Shown here one piece after another: positions 47,651 to 57,284 of a stretch of 64,000 bases of DNA. Within the stretch, counting starts at the first letter, position 1. Each line of letters opens with the position of its first letter. The notes under the pieces are model-generated. The model was not told the origin of the DNA. It worked only from the letters and a program-made list of their open reading frames with translations, and ran no database searches. Both the position numbers and the translations under genes were made by a program. Location of the stretch: the NCBI RefSeq assembly GCF_001665535.1, contig NZ_LZSQ01000066.1, positions 17,484 through 81,483 on the forward strand, in the 5' to 3' direction. This stretch comes from Mycobacterium sp. 852002-51961_SCH5331710. GTDB taxonomy: Bacteria > Actinomycetota > Actinomycetes > Mycobacteriales > Mycobacteriaceae.

Positions 47651-48493
47651 CTACGGGCGCCAGCCTCGCGACAGCAGGGCGTTTCGCGCCTGCTCGACGA
47701 TGTCGGCCCCGCGGTCCTCTTTGATGACGTGAATGACCTGCCAACCGAGCCGCTGCAGCACGCGGTTGACCCGAACGTCGAGGACGTACTGTTGCCGGCT
47801 GGTGAGGTGTTGTTCTCCGTCGTACTCGGCGCCGACTTTGAACTCCTCCCAGCACATGTCGATGCGCCGGACGTATCGGCCCCACTCGTCGTAGACGACG
47901 ACTTGCGTGGTCGGCCGAGGTAGCCCGGCATCGATGAAGAGCAGCCGCAGCCACGTTTCCCTCGGAGACTCGGCACCGCCGTCGACCAGCGGCAACGCCG
48001 CCCGTAGCCGCCGGAGACCGCGCACACCGCGATGACGTTTCGCCAGTAGCGCGACATCCTCGGGAGCGAACGGCCGAGCATTCATCAACGCGTCCAGGCG
48101 GGCGACAGCACGGCCGCGCGGATGATGCCGGCCCAGGTCGAACGCGGTCCGAGCCGGAGTGGTCACACGGATGCCCGCGACCGCGGTGACCTCGTCCTCG
48201 TCCAGGGTCTCGTCGCGGACGGTCAGACCGCGCTGGCGTCGCACCGCCGCGACCAATTCGATAGGTATGTCGTCGCCGACCCATCTCGCCCCGTGTATCG
48301 CGGAAGCGGCTACCCCGGCGATCACCGCCGAAGGAGTAGCGAGGGATACGCCGACGATCCTCTCGTGCAGAGACACCTGGTGGCCTCGCGGCACGTAGAC
48401 GCCGCGGTACAGCGGTCGATACTGACTGCGTAGGTGGGCTCGGGTGAGGTGGCCGGCGGCCACGGCGTCACTGCCAATGAAGGGAATCTCCAT
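47651..48493 (-). CDS. DUF559-type (Vsr-like nuclease fold) protein with N-terminal wHTH-like region
   Basis: A 280-residue protein. The first half (VAAGHLTRAHLRSQYRPLYRGVYVP, then AASAIHGARWVG) resembles the N-terminal winged-helix region of AbiEi-like antitoxin/DUF559 proteins. The second half has the DUF559/PD-(D/E)xK-like core: SPRETWLRLLFIDAGLP, then RIDMCWEEFKVGAEYDGEQHL, containing the acidic cluster, and a last helix VNRVLQRLGWQVIHVIKED. Mycobacteria carry many such genes, of unknown function, often at variable loci. Here the gene is bracketed by inverted copies of one 60-bp hairpin element (47575-47634 and 48535-48594). The ATG start lies 42 bp from the right element. Nuclease activity is inferred from fold only. 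Confidence 0.85.
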   Translation of the reverse strand: MEIPFIGSDAVAAGHLTRAHLRSQYRPLYRGVYVPRGHQVSLHERIVGVSLATPSAVIAGVAASAIHGARWVGDDIPIELVAAVRRQRGLTVRDETLDEDEVTAVAGIRVTTPARTAFDLGRHHPRGRAVARLDALMNARPFAPEDVALLAKRHRGVRGLRRLRAALPLVDGGAESPRETWLRLLFIDAGLPRPTTQVVVYDEWGRYVRRIDMCWEEFKVGAEYDGEQHLTSRQQYVLDVRVNRVLQRLGWQVIHVIKEDRGADIVEQARNALLSRGWRP

Positions 48494-48534
48494 ACAGATT
48501 GGACGCCCGCGGCCGTTGGTCTAGCTCCAATGTC

Positions 48535-48594
48535 CTCGAAACCGACGCAATGGTCGTTCCGGCAACCGGAAATCAGCCAAAGCGTCGGTCTCGG
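48535..48594. repeat. 60-bp palindromic element, right copy
   Basis: The arms CGAAACCGACGC (48537-48548) and GCGTCGGTCTCG (48582-48593) pair with one mismatch. The centre TTCCGG-CAA-CCGGAA is self-complementary but different from the centre of the left copy. The two copies form inverted repeats around the DUF559 gene. Their outer 21 bases (48574-48594 against 47575-47595) match with one difference. Confidence 0.85.
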
Positions 48595-48616
48595 CGGACC
48601 GACGCCCGAGACCGAC
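48584..48616 (-). terminator. Hairpin between the right element and the CopD/CtaG gene
   Basis: GTCGGTCTCGG (48584-48594) and CCGAGACCGAC (48606-48616) are a perfect 11-bp pair around an 11-base loop, just after the stop of the CopD/CtaG gene. It shares its left arm with the 60-bp element, so the two hairpins exclude each other. Likely terminator for the membrane-protein gene. Confidence 0.5.
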
Positions 48617-48627
48617 CCCAGCGCCGG

Positions 48628-50625
48628 CTACTGGGCGTCGCGGCGGGCGAGTTCGGCCAGCATCGCGTTGTAGGCGGCAAGGTCCGCGTCGTCGTCGCGG
48701 TCGGCCGCCCTGTCGAGCCGCTTCGCCATGCGCCGGTCGCTGCGCGACCACTGGATGAGCAGCGCGAGCATCACCAGCACGAGTGGGACCTCGCCTGCGG
48801 CCCACGCGATTCCGCCGCCGGTGCGTTGGTCGGCGAGCAGGTCGGTGTGCCAGCTCAACTGCAGCGACCGGTAGAACGGCTCACCCAGCACGGTCTTTGT
48901 GCCCATCAGCACAACCCCGAAGAACGCGTGCAACGGCAGCGACGCGAACACCATCCCGACCTTGCCGAGCTGCGGAATTTGGCGCGGCGCCGGGTCGACG
49001 CCGATCGTCACCCAGTAGAAGAGGTATCCGCTGAGCAGGAAGTGCACGTTCATCAGCACGTGGGCGCCGTGCTCGTCGACGGCGGCGTCGAAGAGCCCGC
49101 CGAAGTACAGCCCGTAGAAACCGGCCACGAAGATCACCGTCGCCACGACCGGCTGGGTCAGGAACTTCGACACCTTCGAGTGCAGGCCGGCCAGCAGCCA
49201 CTCCCTCGGTCCGGGCGGATCCCCGCGGCCCGCGGCCGGCAGCGCGCGCAGGGCCAGCGTCACCGGCGCGCCGAGCACCAGCAGGATCGGCACCAGCATC
49301 GACAGCACCATGTGCGCGATCATGTGCATCGAGAACATGGCGGGCATGTAGCGGCCCAGCCCCGACGACGTCGCGAACAACAGCGCCGCGCACCCACACA
49401 GCCAGCCCACCGTCCGGCCGACCGGCCACGCGTCGCCTCGGCGGCGCAGCCGCCGCACACCGAGCAAGTACACCACCGCAAGAACGATCGCGGCGGTGCC
49501 GAAGATCAGATCGAAACGCCAGTCGAGCATGATCCGCTCGAAGGTGGGCGGGCCGGCGAGGTCGTACCCGATCGCCACCTCCACCGGACTGGGTTGCTCA
49601 GCCAGCGGCGGCGGAGGGGTGCGCCCGAGCCCGACCGCGATGCCGAACGTCGCCCCGAACAGCGCCGCCTCGAGTAGCGCCAGCCGCACCAGCGGCCCCC
49701 GCGCATCGGGGTCGGCCTGCAGCGCGGACACCGCCGAACGACGTTGCCACCAACCGACCACCGCGAGCGAGACCAGTGCACAGATCTTGGCGACAATCAG
49801 CCAGCCGTACTCGGTGTTCACCAGGTCGGCGGGGGTCACCCGCACCAGCGCGTTGATCACGCCACTGACGGCCATCACCACGAAGCACCACAGCGCCAGT
49901 GCCGAGAACCGGCGCGCCGCGATGTCGGCGTGCTTGCCGCGGCGCAGCGCGTGCACCAGCAGGGCGAGCAGACCGCCCGCCCACAGCGCCGCGGCGCCGA
50001 GGTGGAACAGCAGGCTGTTGGTGGCGACGTCGTGGGCACCGCCGGTCGAGGAATGCCCGGCCAGGCCCAGCGGGATCAGCGTCGTGAGCGCCCCGGCGAG
50101 CAGGATCGGCGTCCACGACCAGCGCAACACCGGCAGGCTGGCCACCGTGACGGCCGCGGCGATGAACGCCGTCCACCGCCATGCGCTGGCCGTGTCGACG
50201 AGGCTGGCCGCCGACCAGACCGCCACCGGGTCGAGGATCTTGTTCAGCGGCTGGCCCGAGACGTCGGACACCGTCAGCGGGACCATCAGCGCCGCGCACA
50301 CCGTCCACACCGCCGACGCGCCGGTGCCCAGCCGCAGCGCGCGGTAGCCGCCGGCGTCGAGCACGCCGTTGGGTTGGGGTGGGGTGAGGAACGCGGCGAA
50401 CAGGAACGATCCGACTGCGATGACGGCCGCGATCTCGCCCGCGGCCCGGACGAAGGGCAGGCCGTAGGTGGTCACCGGGCCGGGATTCGGCAACCCGGTC
50501 GCGCTCAACGCGTCGGCCAGCGACAGCGCACCGATGCCCGCGGCCACCACACCGGCCAGCACCGCCACCCCGACTAGCACCGGCCACACCGCGCTGGTGC
50601 GCACGCCCGATGCCGTCGTCGTCAT
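48628..50625 (-). CDS. CopD-CtaG (caa3 assembly) fusion membrane protein
   Basis: A 665-residue inner-membrane protein. The first half (about residues 60-330) has the helices of a CopD/PcoD copper-resistance domain, including HLGAAALWAGGLLALLVHAL with the conserved His. The second half (from about 370) is a CtaG_Caa3-type domain: PAMFSMHMIAHMVLSMLVPILLVLGAP, HVLMNVHFLLSGYLFYW and LPLHAFFGVVLMGT, with several membrane His residues likely to bind copper. The same fusion exists in M. tuberculosis as Rv0102, at another locus. A role in copper uptake or oxidase copper insertion is inferred. The ATG at 50625 (MTTTASGVRTSAV) is used. Confidence 0.88.
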   Translation of the reverse strand: MTTTASGVRTSAVWPVLVGVAVLAGVVAAGIGALSLADALSATGLPNPGPVTTYGLPFVRAAGEIAAVIAVGSFLFAAFLTPPQPNGVLDAGGYRALRLGTGASAVWTVCAALMVPLTVSDVSGQPLNKILDPVAVWSAASLVDTASAWRWTAFIAAAVTVASLPVLRWSWTPILLAGALTTLIPLGLAGHSSTGGAHDVATNSLLFHLGAAALWAGGLLALLVHALRRGKHADIAARRFSALALWCFVVMAVSGVINALVRVTPADLVNTEYGWLIVAKICALVSLAVVGWWQRRSAVSALQADPDARGPLVRLALLEAALFGATFGIAVGLGRTPPPPLAEQPSPVEVAIGYDLAGPPTFERIMLDWRFDLIFGTAAIVLAVVYLLGVRRLRRRGDAWPVGRTVGWLCGCAALLFATSSGLGRYMPAMFSMHMIAHMVLSMLVPILLVLGAPVTLALRALPAAGRGDPPGPREWLLAGLHSKVSKFLTQPVVATVIFVAGFYGLYFGGLFDAAVDEHGAHVLMNVHFLLSGYLFYWVTIGVDPAPRQIPQLGKVGMVFASLPLHAFFGVVLMGTKTVLGEPFYRSLQLSWHTDLLADQRTGGGIAWAAGEVPLVLVMLALLIQWSRSDRRMAKRLDRAADRDDDADLAAYNAMLAELARRDAQ

Positions 50626-50727
50626 CCCCCCAGCGTATGGCGCGCGCGTCTGTTGCCCACAGCACAGCTGCATAGGGGCGTTCTCACGCTGTACGGACCC
50701 GAGCGTGCGCTCGGCGCGGCAGGCGGA

Positions 50728-53073
50728 TCAGGCCGACGCGCGACGCTGCGCCCGAAGCGCGATTTCGCGGGCGATGAACTGTTCGCGGGCGATCCGTTCG
50801 ACCATGTCCATATCGCGCAGGATGCCGCGCAGCTCGTCCCGGAACGCGGCGCGCCTCTCGTGGAGATCGGCCGCGGGTTCGAGGAGGTTCTGGTCGGCCG
50901 CGACCTGGCGGGCTGTCGCGAACAGCAACGCCGACACCGATTCGTTGCTGCGCACCCGGCTCTGCGCGACGTACTGGTTGCCCAGGCCGAGCGCCTTCTT
51001 GGTCAGGTCCTTCTCGTCGATCTCTTCGGGCGCGTCGAGCAACGCGTCGGCGACGATCGCATACGCCTCGAAGAACGGGCGCAGCATCGCGCCCGCCAAC
51101 AGTGGCGACTTGGTTCGCAGCAGTTCGCCGACCTGTTCCTCACCCGCCGAGACCTGATCCTCCCAGCCCTGCTGCCACGACAGCTCCTCGGCGACGTGCT
51201 CGCGGAACGCCGCGGAGTCGGCGAAGTAGAAGTCGAACTTCAGCAGATCGCGCAACCGCATCACCTGCGACCAGAACGCCTCGAGCCGGTCGCCTTCGGC
51301 GCGGCCGGCATGCACGAGCGCCAGCTCGACCAACGACGTCTCAAGGAACGCGTCGATCAGCGTGTTCCGGTAGAACGCCGCCTCGTGCTCGTCCTCGGGA
51401 GCGATCCGCCACACGGGCTCACGTCCCCCCTCGACGCAGGTGACGGGGTGCCGGTTGGACAGCGCGTCGAGCGCGGCCCGCACACCTTCGGAGGTGCGTA
51501 ACCGCAACGCGCTGTTGGTCATCGGGGTCTGCTTGCGCTCCAGGTAGTCCAGCGACGGCTGCAGCGTGTGGTGTATCTGGTCCAGCGTCAACGCGATTCC
51601 GCGTGTGGTCAGCAGCAGAGCCGACACCAGCGCCGAGGCGTTGACCGGTGTAGCCCGCAAGATCCGCCACGACACCTCGAACGCCATCTTCTGCAGCGCA
51701 AGCCGTTTGGCGTCCTCGTCGGTGGTCATCGGTCCGTGCGGCACACCGAGGTACTCCCGCATCGACACGGCCTCGGGGAACCGGACGTAGATCTTGCCGT
51801 AGTTGCGCTCGCCCTGCGCCTTGATGAAGTTGTACATCCACGACAGGCTCTCGGGCGTCTTCTCCCCGCCACGCGCGTAGGCGGCGTACTCGGACGTCTC
51901 GTGCAGCTGGTCGAAGCTGATCGACACCGGCTGCAGCAGAATGTCCTCGCTGCGCCCGTCGAGATAGGCGTCGGCCACATACGCGAGCAGACCGAGCTTG
52001 GGCGGCAACATCTTTCCGGTCCGCGACCGGGTGCCTTCGATCGACCAGCTGAGGTTGAACCGCTTCTCGACGATGTAGCCGACGAATTGGCGCAACACAT
52101 ACTTGTAGAGCGGATCGTCGAGCTTGCGGCGCAGGAAAATCACGCCCGAATGACGCATCAACGGCCCCATGAAGCCGAACGACAGGTTGATGCCCGCGAA
52201 GGTGTGCACCGGCGGTAACCGGTTCTCCTGCATCGCGACCGGGACGATCACGCCGTCCAGATAGGACCGGTGCGAGAACAACAGCACGGCCGGATGGTTC
52301 TCCAGGTTGCGGCGCATCAACTCGACCTCGGCGCGGTCGTAGTCGATGTTCGGGTCGAAGCCGCGGCTGAAGATCGCGCGTCCCAGCGACGGAATCAGAT
52401 CGACCGAGAACCGGCTCCACCCGGTGGACAGCTCGTCGAGCATCTCGCCCGCGGTCTCCAGGTTCGCGCCCGGAATCTTGTCCAGACCCTCACGAAACCG
52501 CGCCGACGCCAACAACTCCGGCTTGATCAACCGCGGTGACTTGTACTCGGGGCCCAGCAGCCGCAGTTCAACCCGTTCGATCGCCAGGATCGCGCGACGG
52601 ATGACGAAGCGCGCGAATTCCCGCGGATTTTCGGCGACGGTGGTGTCGGCCCACTGCTGCCGCAGCTCCGACACCTTCGCCGGTTCGCCGGCGACCACGC
52701 GGGCGCGAGAGCGGTCGCGGCGCAGGATTCGGCGCTGCAGGATCTCGGGCGGGCGGTAGGTGTCGCGGCCGGAGATCACCGCCACCACTTTGGATCGGGT
52801 GGGCAGGCCGCCGGGTACCCAGAACACCCGCACCGGCACGACGGAGCGGTCTTCTCCCGCTTCGAGTTCGGACACCAGAGATGCCAGCACGGCGGCCGGC
52901 GGGTCCTCGTCCGGAAGCAGCAGCACATCGATCTTGGCCTCGGGATGCTCACGCCGCTGGCGCTGCAGCCAGTCGTCGAGCAGATCACGTTCAGCGGCGG
53001 AGGAAGCCGACGCCAGCACCAGGGCGTCGCCGGTCGGCGTGAAGGGGGTGTACTCGTCGACGGACGGCTTCAC
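50728..53073 (-). CDS. plsB2: Glycerol-3-phosphate acyltransferase PlsB2
   Basis: A 781-residue membrane-associated enzyme adding the first acyl chain to glycerol-3-phosphate in phospholipid and triacylglycerol synthesis. The catalytic HX4D motif is FSHRSYLDG (His268, Asp273), with [25 protein letters not shown] and [18 protein letters not shown] as blocks II-III. The start is GTG 53071-53073, which overlaps the plsC stop (GTGA), so the two acyltransferases are translationally coupled. Length fits Rv2482c (789). Confidence 0.95.
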   Translation of the reverse strand: MKPSVDEYTPFTPTGDALVLASASSAAERDLLDDWLQRQRREHPEAKIDVLLLPDEDPPAAVLASLVSELEAGEDRSVVPVRVFWVPGGLPTRSKVVAVISGRDTYRPPEILQRRILRRDRSRARVVAGEPAKVSELRQQWADTTVAENPREFARFVIRRAILAIERVELRLLGPEYKSPRLIKPELLASARFREGLDKIPGANLETAGEMLDELSTGWSRFSVDLIPSLGRAIFSRGFDPNIDYDRAEVELMRRNLENHPAVLLFSHRSYLDGVIVPVAMQENRLPPVHTFAGINLSFGFMGPLMRHSGVIFLRRKLDDPLYKYVLRQFVGYIVEKRFNLSWSIEGTRSRTGKMLPPKLGLLAYVADAYLDGRSEDILLQPVSISFDQLHETSEYAAYARGGEKTPESLSWMYNFIKAQGERNYGKIYVRFPEAVSMREYLGVPHGPMTTDEDAKRLALQKMAFEVSWRILRATPVNASALVSALLLTTRGIALTLDQIHHTLQPSLDYLERKQTPMTNSALRLRTSEGVRAALDALSNRHPVTCVEGGREPVWRIAPEDEHEAAFYRNTLIDAFLETSLVELALVHAGRAEGDRLEAFWSQVMRLRDLLKFDFYFADSAAFREHVAEELSWQQGWEDQVSAGEEQVGELLRTKSPLLAGAMLRPFFEAYAIVADALLDAPEEIDEKDLTKKALGLGNQYVAQSRVRSNESVSALLFATARQVAADQNLLEPAADLHERRAAFRDELRGILRDMDMVERIAREQFIAREIALRAQRRASA

Positions 53074-54728
53074 GGACGCCCCTTCCCCGCGGATCTCGGT
53101 GCGGATTTCTTGCTCGCCGGCGCCGTGCGCACGGACTTCGTCGCCGACTTGGCCGCCGACTTGGTCGCCTTCTTGGCGCCTTTCTTCGCCGCGGACTTCT
53201 TGGCCGGCGGCTTCTCCGGCGCGGGGATGTTGCGGGCGTAGATCACGTCGAGATCCGACTCGTCGTGCGGCCACTCGGCCAGCGTGTCGAGGTAGAGCTG
53301 GCGCACCTGGGCGATGCGCTCGTCGAGGTTGTCATGGGTCCAGCCGTCGATGGGAATCGGCGGATAGACGACGACGTCGACCGTACCCGGGTTGAACGTG
53401 CTCGAATCGCGCGCGGCGATCACTTCGGCGTTGCGGATCACCATGGGCACCAGGGGGATTCCCGCCGACATCGCGATCCGGAACGGACCCTTCTTGAACG
53501 GGCCCACTTCGGTGGTGTCCAGCCGCGTGCCCTCCGGGGCGATCAGGATCGAGAGCCCCTTGCGGGCAAGCTCCTCGACCTTCTTGAGCCCTTCGACAGC
53601 CTTCTGCGGATCCTCGCGGTCGATGAACGCGGCGTCCATGATCTTGCCCAGGGTGCCGACGATCGGGTCTTTCTCCAGTTCCTTCTTGCCCACCGACGTG
53701 AAATCGGTGTCCACCAAATGGCCGGCGATCAAAGGGTCGGCTTGATTGCGGTGGTTGAAGAGGAACACCGCGGGACGCTTTTTCGTCAGGTTGTCCCTGC
53801 CGATCACCTTGACGTTGATGCCGATGGTGCTCATCAGCGACCGGCCGAACGCCGCGGTGAAGAAGTTGACGCCGTTGCGCTTGCTCCGCGTCAGCAGCCC
53901 CAGGCCGAGCGCCCCAGCGGCGATCGGCGCCATGGTCGCGATCCCCGCCGCGGTGCGCAGTTGCGAAACCGGGCTCGCGCCACTGCGACTGGTGAATCGC
54001 AGCACCGGCCATCCCCGCTTGGCAGCGACGGCGGCGAGCTTGCCGCCCGGATTCGTCGGGCGCGGATTACCCACCAGGTACATCAGCGCGACGTCTTCGT
54101 CGCCGTCGGCGTAGAAGTAACTCTTCGACAGGTCGACACCGTGCTCGGCGGCGAACTTCTGCACGGCCCTTGCCTTCCCGGGGCCCCAGATGATCGGGCG
54201 CGTCACCTCGCCGGTGAGCAAGCCGTTCTCGTCGAGCTCGAACTTGTTGCTCAACACGTTCTCGATGCCGAGGAACCGCGCGACGGGCTCCACCTGGACC
54301 GTCAGCGCCGACGAGCTGAGGACGACGGTGTGGCCGCGAGCCATGTGCGCGCGCACCAACTCCCGCATCTCGGGATAGATACGGCCGACGATCTTCTGGA
54401 CGAACAACCGCTCGGCGAGCTCGTCGATGTCCTCGAGCGAGTTGCCGCGCAGCATGCGCGCACCCTTGCCGATGAGATCCTCGAACTCCGAACGACCCAG
54501 CTGGTGGTTCAGCCCGGCCTGCACCATGCCGATGAACTCACCCATCGACATCTGGCGGCGCCGAAACCGGTCCTGCGTCATCACCACACCGGTGAAGCCG
54601 GCCACCAGCGTGCCGTCGAGATCGAAGAACGCGCCGATCTCGGGGCCTTGCGGTCCCGCTTGGATCTCGGCGACCGAACCCGGCAGTCGCATGGTGCGCC
54701 GGGCGGACTGACCGTTGGGCGAAGTCAT
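53070..54728 (-). CDS. plsC: Bifunctional HAD-phosphatase / 1-acylglycerol-3-phosphate acyltransferase (PlsC type)
   Basis: A 552-residue fusion. Residues about 30-260 form a HAD-IB (SerB-like) hydrolase: [14 protein letters not shown] (Asp36 and Asp38), [14 protein letters not shown] and [18 protein letters not shown]. Residues about 310-510 form a PlsC acyltransferase: [15 protein letters not shown] (His326, Asp331) and [10 protein letters not shown]. The last 45 residues are a Lys/Ala/Ser tail ([18 protein letters not shown]) like those of mycobacterial HupB. The combination could acylate lysophosphatidate and remove the phosphate. The ATG at 54726-54728 overlaps the previous gene's stop. 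Orthologue of Rv2483c. Confidence 0.93.
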   Translation of the reverse strand: MTSPNGQSARRTMRLPGSVAEIQAGPQGPEIGAFFDLDGTLVAGFTGVVMTQDRFRRRQMSMGEFIGMVQAGLNHQLGRSEFEDLIGKGARMLRGNSLEDIDELAERLFVQKIVGRIYPEMRELVRAHMARGHTVVLSSSALTVQVEPVARFLGIENVLSNKFELDENGLLTGEVTRPIIWGPGKARAVQKFAAEHGVDLSKSYFYADGDEDVALMYLVGNPRPTNPGGKLAAVAAKRGWPVLRFTSRSGASPVSQLRTAAGIATMAPIAAGALGLGLLTRSKRNGVNFFTAAFGRSLMSTIGINVKVIGRDNLTKKRPAVFLFNHRNQADPLIAGHLVDTDFTSVGKKELEKDPIVGTLGKIMDAAFIDREDPQKAVEGLKKVEELARKGLSILIAPEGTRLDTTEVGPFKKGPFRIAMSAGIPLVPMVIRNAEVIAARDSSTFNPGTVDVVVYPPIPIDGWTHDNLDERIAQVRQLYLDTLAEWPHDESDLDVIYARNIPAPEKPPAKKSAAKKGAKKATKSAAKSATKSVRTAPASKKSAPRSAGKGRP

Positions 54729-56209
54729 TGCGCTGCACTCCCATTGGGTGAGGAGACGGTGGTGGGTTCCGAATCGACGTTGAACGATGCGGGTTCGGCG
54801 CGACCGTCGCCCCCGAGGGCGAGCACCTCGTCGAAACCCGACAGCAGGCAACGCGCCCACAACTCTTGATCGGTGAACGCCGCACGGTCGTAGCGGGTGG
54901 TGATCGTGCAGTAGCCCGAGCGCGAGATCAGCACCACCATCATCGCCACCCCCGGCAGCGGGCCGAGGCCGTACTGCCGAAGGACTTTCGCGCCGGCGAT
55001 GAAGGTATCCCCGGCATACACCGGGACGTTGCTGGCCTGGACGTCGGAATTCACGATCGATCCGGCCATCGACTCGAGGGCAGTGTCGGGCAGCAGGCCC
55101 ACGAGCGGAGCGATGGCGCCGACCATGTCGATGGCCCGCTCCTCGCGCTTGGTGGTCATCTGCGAGCGGATGTTGCGGATCCGAACCTCGGGGTCTGTCA
55201 GGCCGATCGGCGCGGCGAGATTGATGCCAGCGAACCGGTTTCCGCCCGCGGGGTCGGCATCGGAACGGAGGTTGACCGGCACCGCGATCGGCAGCGTCTC
55301 GACCGGCACACCCTTGGCTTCGTGGTAGAGCCGCAGCGCACCGCACAGGCCTGCCAGGTACGCGTCGTTGATCGAACCTCCGGCGGCCTTGGCGGCGCGG
55401 TGCAAGACGCCGAACTCGATGTCGATGGCCTCGCTGCGCGACGACAGGCTTCGCCGCCGCAGCAGCGGCGACGGATCGGCGACCGGCCCCATCACGCGCG
55501 CACCCGACATGGCGTACTCGACGGCGCTGCCGAGCCGTGAGATCGGATCGCGGATCACTTCCCCTGCAACGTGGGCGGCGCCGAACAACGCGCCGCGCAT
55601 GCGGCCTGCGATCGTGCCCGGCAACCGGAAGAACCCCTGCCGCATCAGGTCGTTGGGCGACAGGTCCTGCGGGATGGGAAGCGGAGGAAGGGGCGCAGGC
55701 GCCGGCTCCCGCTCGAGGTCATACAGATTGGCGAACATCTCGACTCCGCCGACGCCGTCGGTGACCGCGTGGCTGAGGTGCACGACCATCGCGGCGCGGT
55801 CGTCGGCGAGTCCCTCGACGAGCGTCGCGGTCCACAGCGGCCGGGAGATGTCGAGCGGGGATTGCGCGGCGACCTCGGCGAAGTCGAGCACCTGACGAAA
55901 GGTTCCCGGTTGCGGTGCACGCACGCGCCGCAGGTGGAAGTCGAGGTTGAAATCGGGGTCGACGACCCACCGGGGGGCCACGGTCGGCAGCGTCGGCATC
56001 ACCACCTTCTGCCGCAACCGCAGAACCTTGCGTGAGGCCGCCTCGAACTTGGCGCGGAACGTGTCCCAATCCGGCGCGCAGTCGAGGATCTCGACGGTCA
56101 TGATTCCCGAGCGGGTGCGCGGATTCGCCTCACCGCGGTGCAGGATCTGGTCGAGCGGGCTGAGTTCCTCGGGGAGTCCCGCCGCATCGAGTTCCGGCAC
56201 GTCGCTCAT
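54725..56209 (-). CDS. Wax ester synthase / diacylglycerol acyltransferase (WS/DGAT, Rv2484c type)
   Basis: A 494-residue acyltransferase making triacylglycerol or wax esters from acyl-CoA. The catalytic HxxxDG motif is SHAVTDGVGG (His147, Asp151, Gly152), and the C-terminal block is GPLPGVAMMVVLISRSGYCTITTRYD. The second conserved block is LRSDADPAGGNRFAGINLAAP. First gene of a wax synthase-plsC-plsB2 operon with 4-bp overlaps at both junctions, so storage-lipid and phospholipid acylation are encoded together. ATG 56209 (MSDVPELDAAG). Confidence 0.93.
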   Translation of the reverse strand: MSDVPELDAAGLPEELSPLDQILHRGEANPRTRSGIMTVEILDCAPDWDTFRAKFEAASRKVLRLRQKVVMPTLPTVAPRWVVDPDFNLDFHLRRVRAPQPGTFRQVLDFAEVAAQSPLDISRPLWTATLVEGLADDRAAMVVHLSHAVTDGVGGVEMFANLYDLEREPAPAPLPPLPIPQDLSPNDLMRQGFFRLPGTIAGRMRGALFGAAHVAGEVIRDPISRLGSAVEYAMSGARVMGPVADPSPLLRRRSLSSRSEAIDIEFGVLHRAAKAAGGSINDAYLAGLCGALRLYHEAKGVPVETLPIAVPVNLRSDADPAGGNRFAGINLAAPIGLTDPEVRIRNIRSQMTTKREERAIDMVGAIAPLVGLLPDTALESMAGSIVNSDVQASNVPVYAGDTFIAGAKVLRQYGLGPLPGVAMMVVLISRSGYCTITTRYDRAAFTDQELWARCLLSGFDEVLALGGDGRAEPASFNVDSEPTTVSSPNGSAAQ

Positions 56210-56358
56210 AGGCCGTAGCGTCCTCCTGTCGTGAAGCTGTCGTCACCACGCTAGTCGGCGTGAACACGGTGCGAGAGCCCTTTAGCGCTGACGTGCGACG
56301 GGAGTTGCAGCGTGCTGACCGGTGACGCTGTGGGCAATTGGTTAGGGTTAGCCCACCC

Positions 56359-56431
<73 letters not shown>

Positions 56432-56469
56432 CTCACCGCGGAATTTGGTCCCGGTCGATACTTGACCCG

Positions 56470-57222
56470 ATGCCCACCAACGACGTCGCGCACCGGCTCA
56501 GCCCGCTGCCGGAGACCGGATACGTCTACCGCACGGCGTGGCGAGTCGCCACCGGCGACATCGACGGCGACCTGAACCTGCGCCTCGACGGCGTGGCCCG
56601 CTACATCCAGGAGGTCGGCGCGGAGAACCTCGTGGACGCCGGCGAGGCCGACGACCACCCGCACTGGCTCGTCCAGCGCACCGTCATCGACGTCATCGAG
56701 CCGATCGACTTCCCGAACGAGATCTCGTTCAGCCGCTGGTGCTCGGCGTTGTCGACCCGCTGGTGCACGATGCGTGTCGACCTGGTCGGCAGCGACGGGG
56801 GCCGCATCGAGACCGAAGGCTTCTGGATCGCCATCAACAGCAAGACGTTGACGCCGCAGCGCGCCTCGGACAGCCTGATCGCCCGGTTCGCCACCACCAC
56901 CGACGAACTGCGCCTCAAGTGGCGGCCCTGGTTGACCAACCTCGAGGACGCCGACGAGCAGATCCCGTTCCCGCTGCGTCGCACCGACATCGACATCTTC
57001 GAGCACGTCACCAACACCGCGTACTGGCACGCCATCCACGAAGTGATGGCGCTCGTGCCCGATCTCGGCCGCGCCCCGTACCGCACCGTGGTCGAGTACC
57101 GCAGGCCCATCCGGTACGGCGAGGACGTGACCATCCGGTGGGCGCGCCGCGGTGACGCCGTGGACATCGCGCTGACCGTCGGCGAGGACGTCCGCGCCGC
57201 GGCTCTGATCGCCAAGCTGTAG
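56470..57222 (+). CDS. Acyl-ACP thioesterase (FatA/FatB-like double hotdog)
   Basis: A 250-residue protein of two hotdog halves. The first contains YRTAWRVATGDIDGDLNLRLDGVARYIQEVGAENL and SRWCSALSTRWCTMRV. The second contains FPLRRTDIDIFEHVTNTAYWHAIHEV, where D-x-N-x-H-x-N-type catalytic residues of acyl-ACP thioesterases are expected (HVTNTAYW). It releases fatty acids from acyl carrier proteins; in mycobacteria Rv2001 is a relative. ATG 56470; the frame is open through tRNA-Arg but cannot start there. Not part of the M. tuberculosis order at this place. Confidence 0.85.
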   Translation: MPTNDVAHRLSPLPETGYVYRTAWRVATGDIDGDLNLRLDGVARYIQEVGAENLVDAGEADDHPHWLVQRTVIDVIEPIDFPNEISFSRWCSALSTRWCTMRVDLVGSDGGRIETEGFWIAINSKTLTPQRASDSLIARFATTTDELRLKWRPWLTNLEDADEQIPFPLRRTDIDIFEHVTNTAYWHAIHEVMALVPDLGRAPYRTVVEYRRPIRYGEDVTIRWARRGDAVDIALTVGEDVRAAALIAKL

Positions 57223-57284
57223 CCCGTCGCGTACTATCGCGCCAAGCGCTGATGTTTGCTGCGCATGGGGTGGGAGGACGAGGG

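Noticed and set aside
47575..48594. Classical insertion sequence or CRISPR array
   Set aside because: No transposase, no target-site duplication visible at the borders and only two inverted copies; not direct repeats with spacers.
52945..53395. Frames antisense to the plsB2/plsC junction
   Set aside because: Mirror images of the Lys/Ala-rich plsC tail; no independent support.
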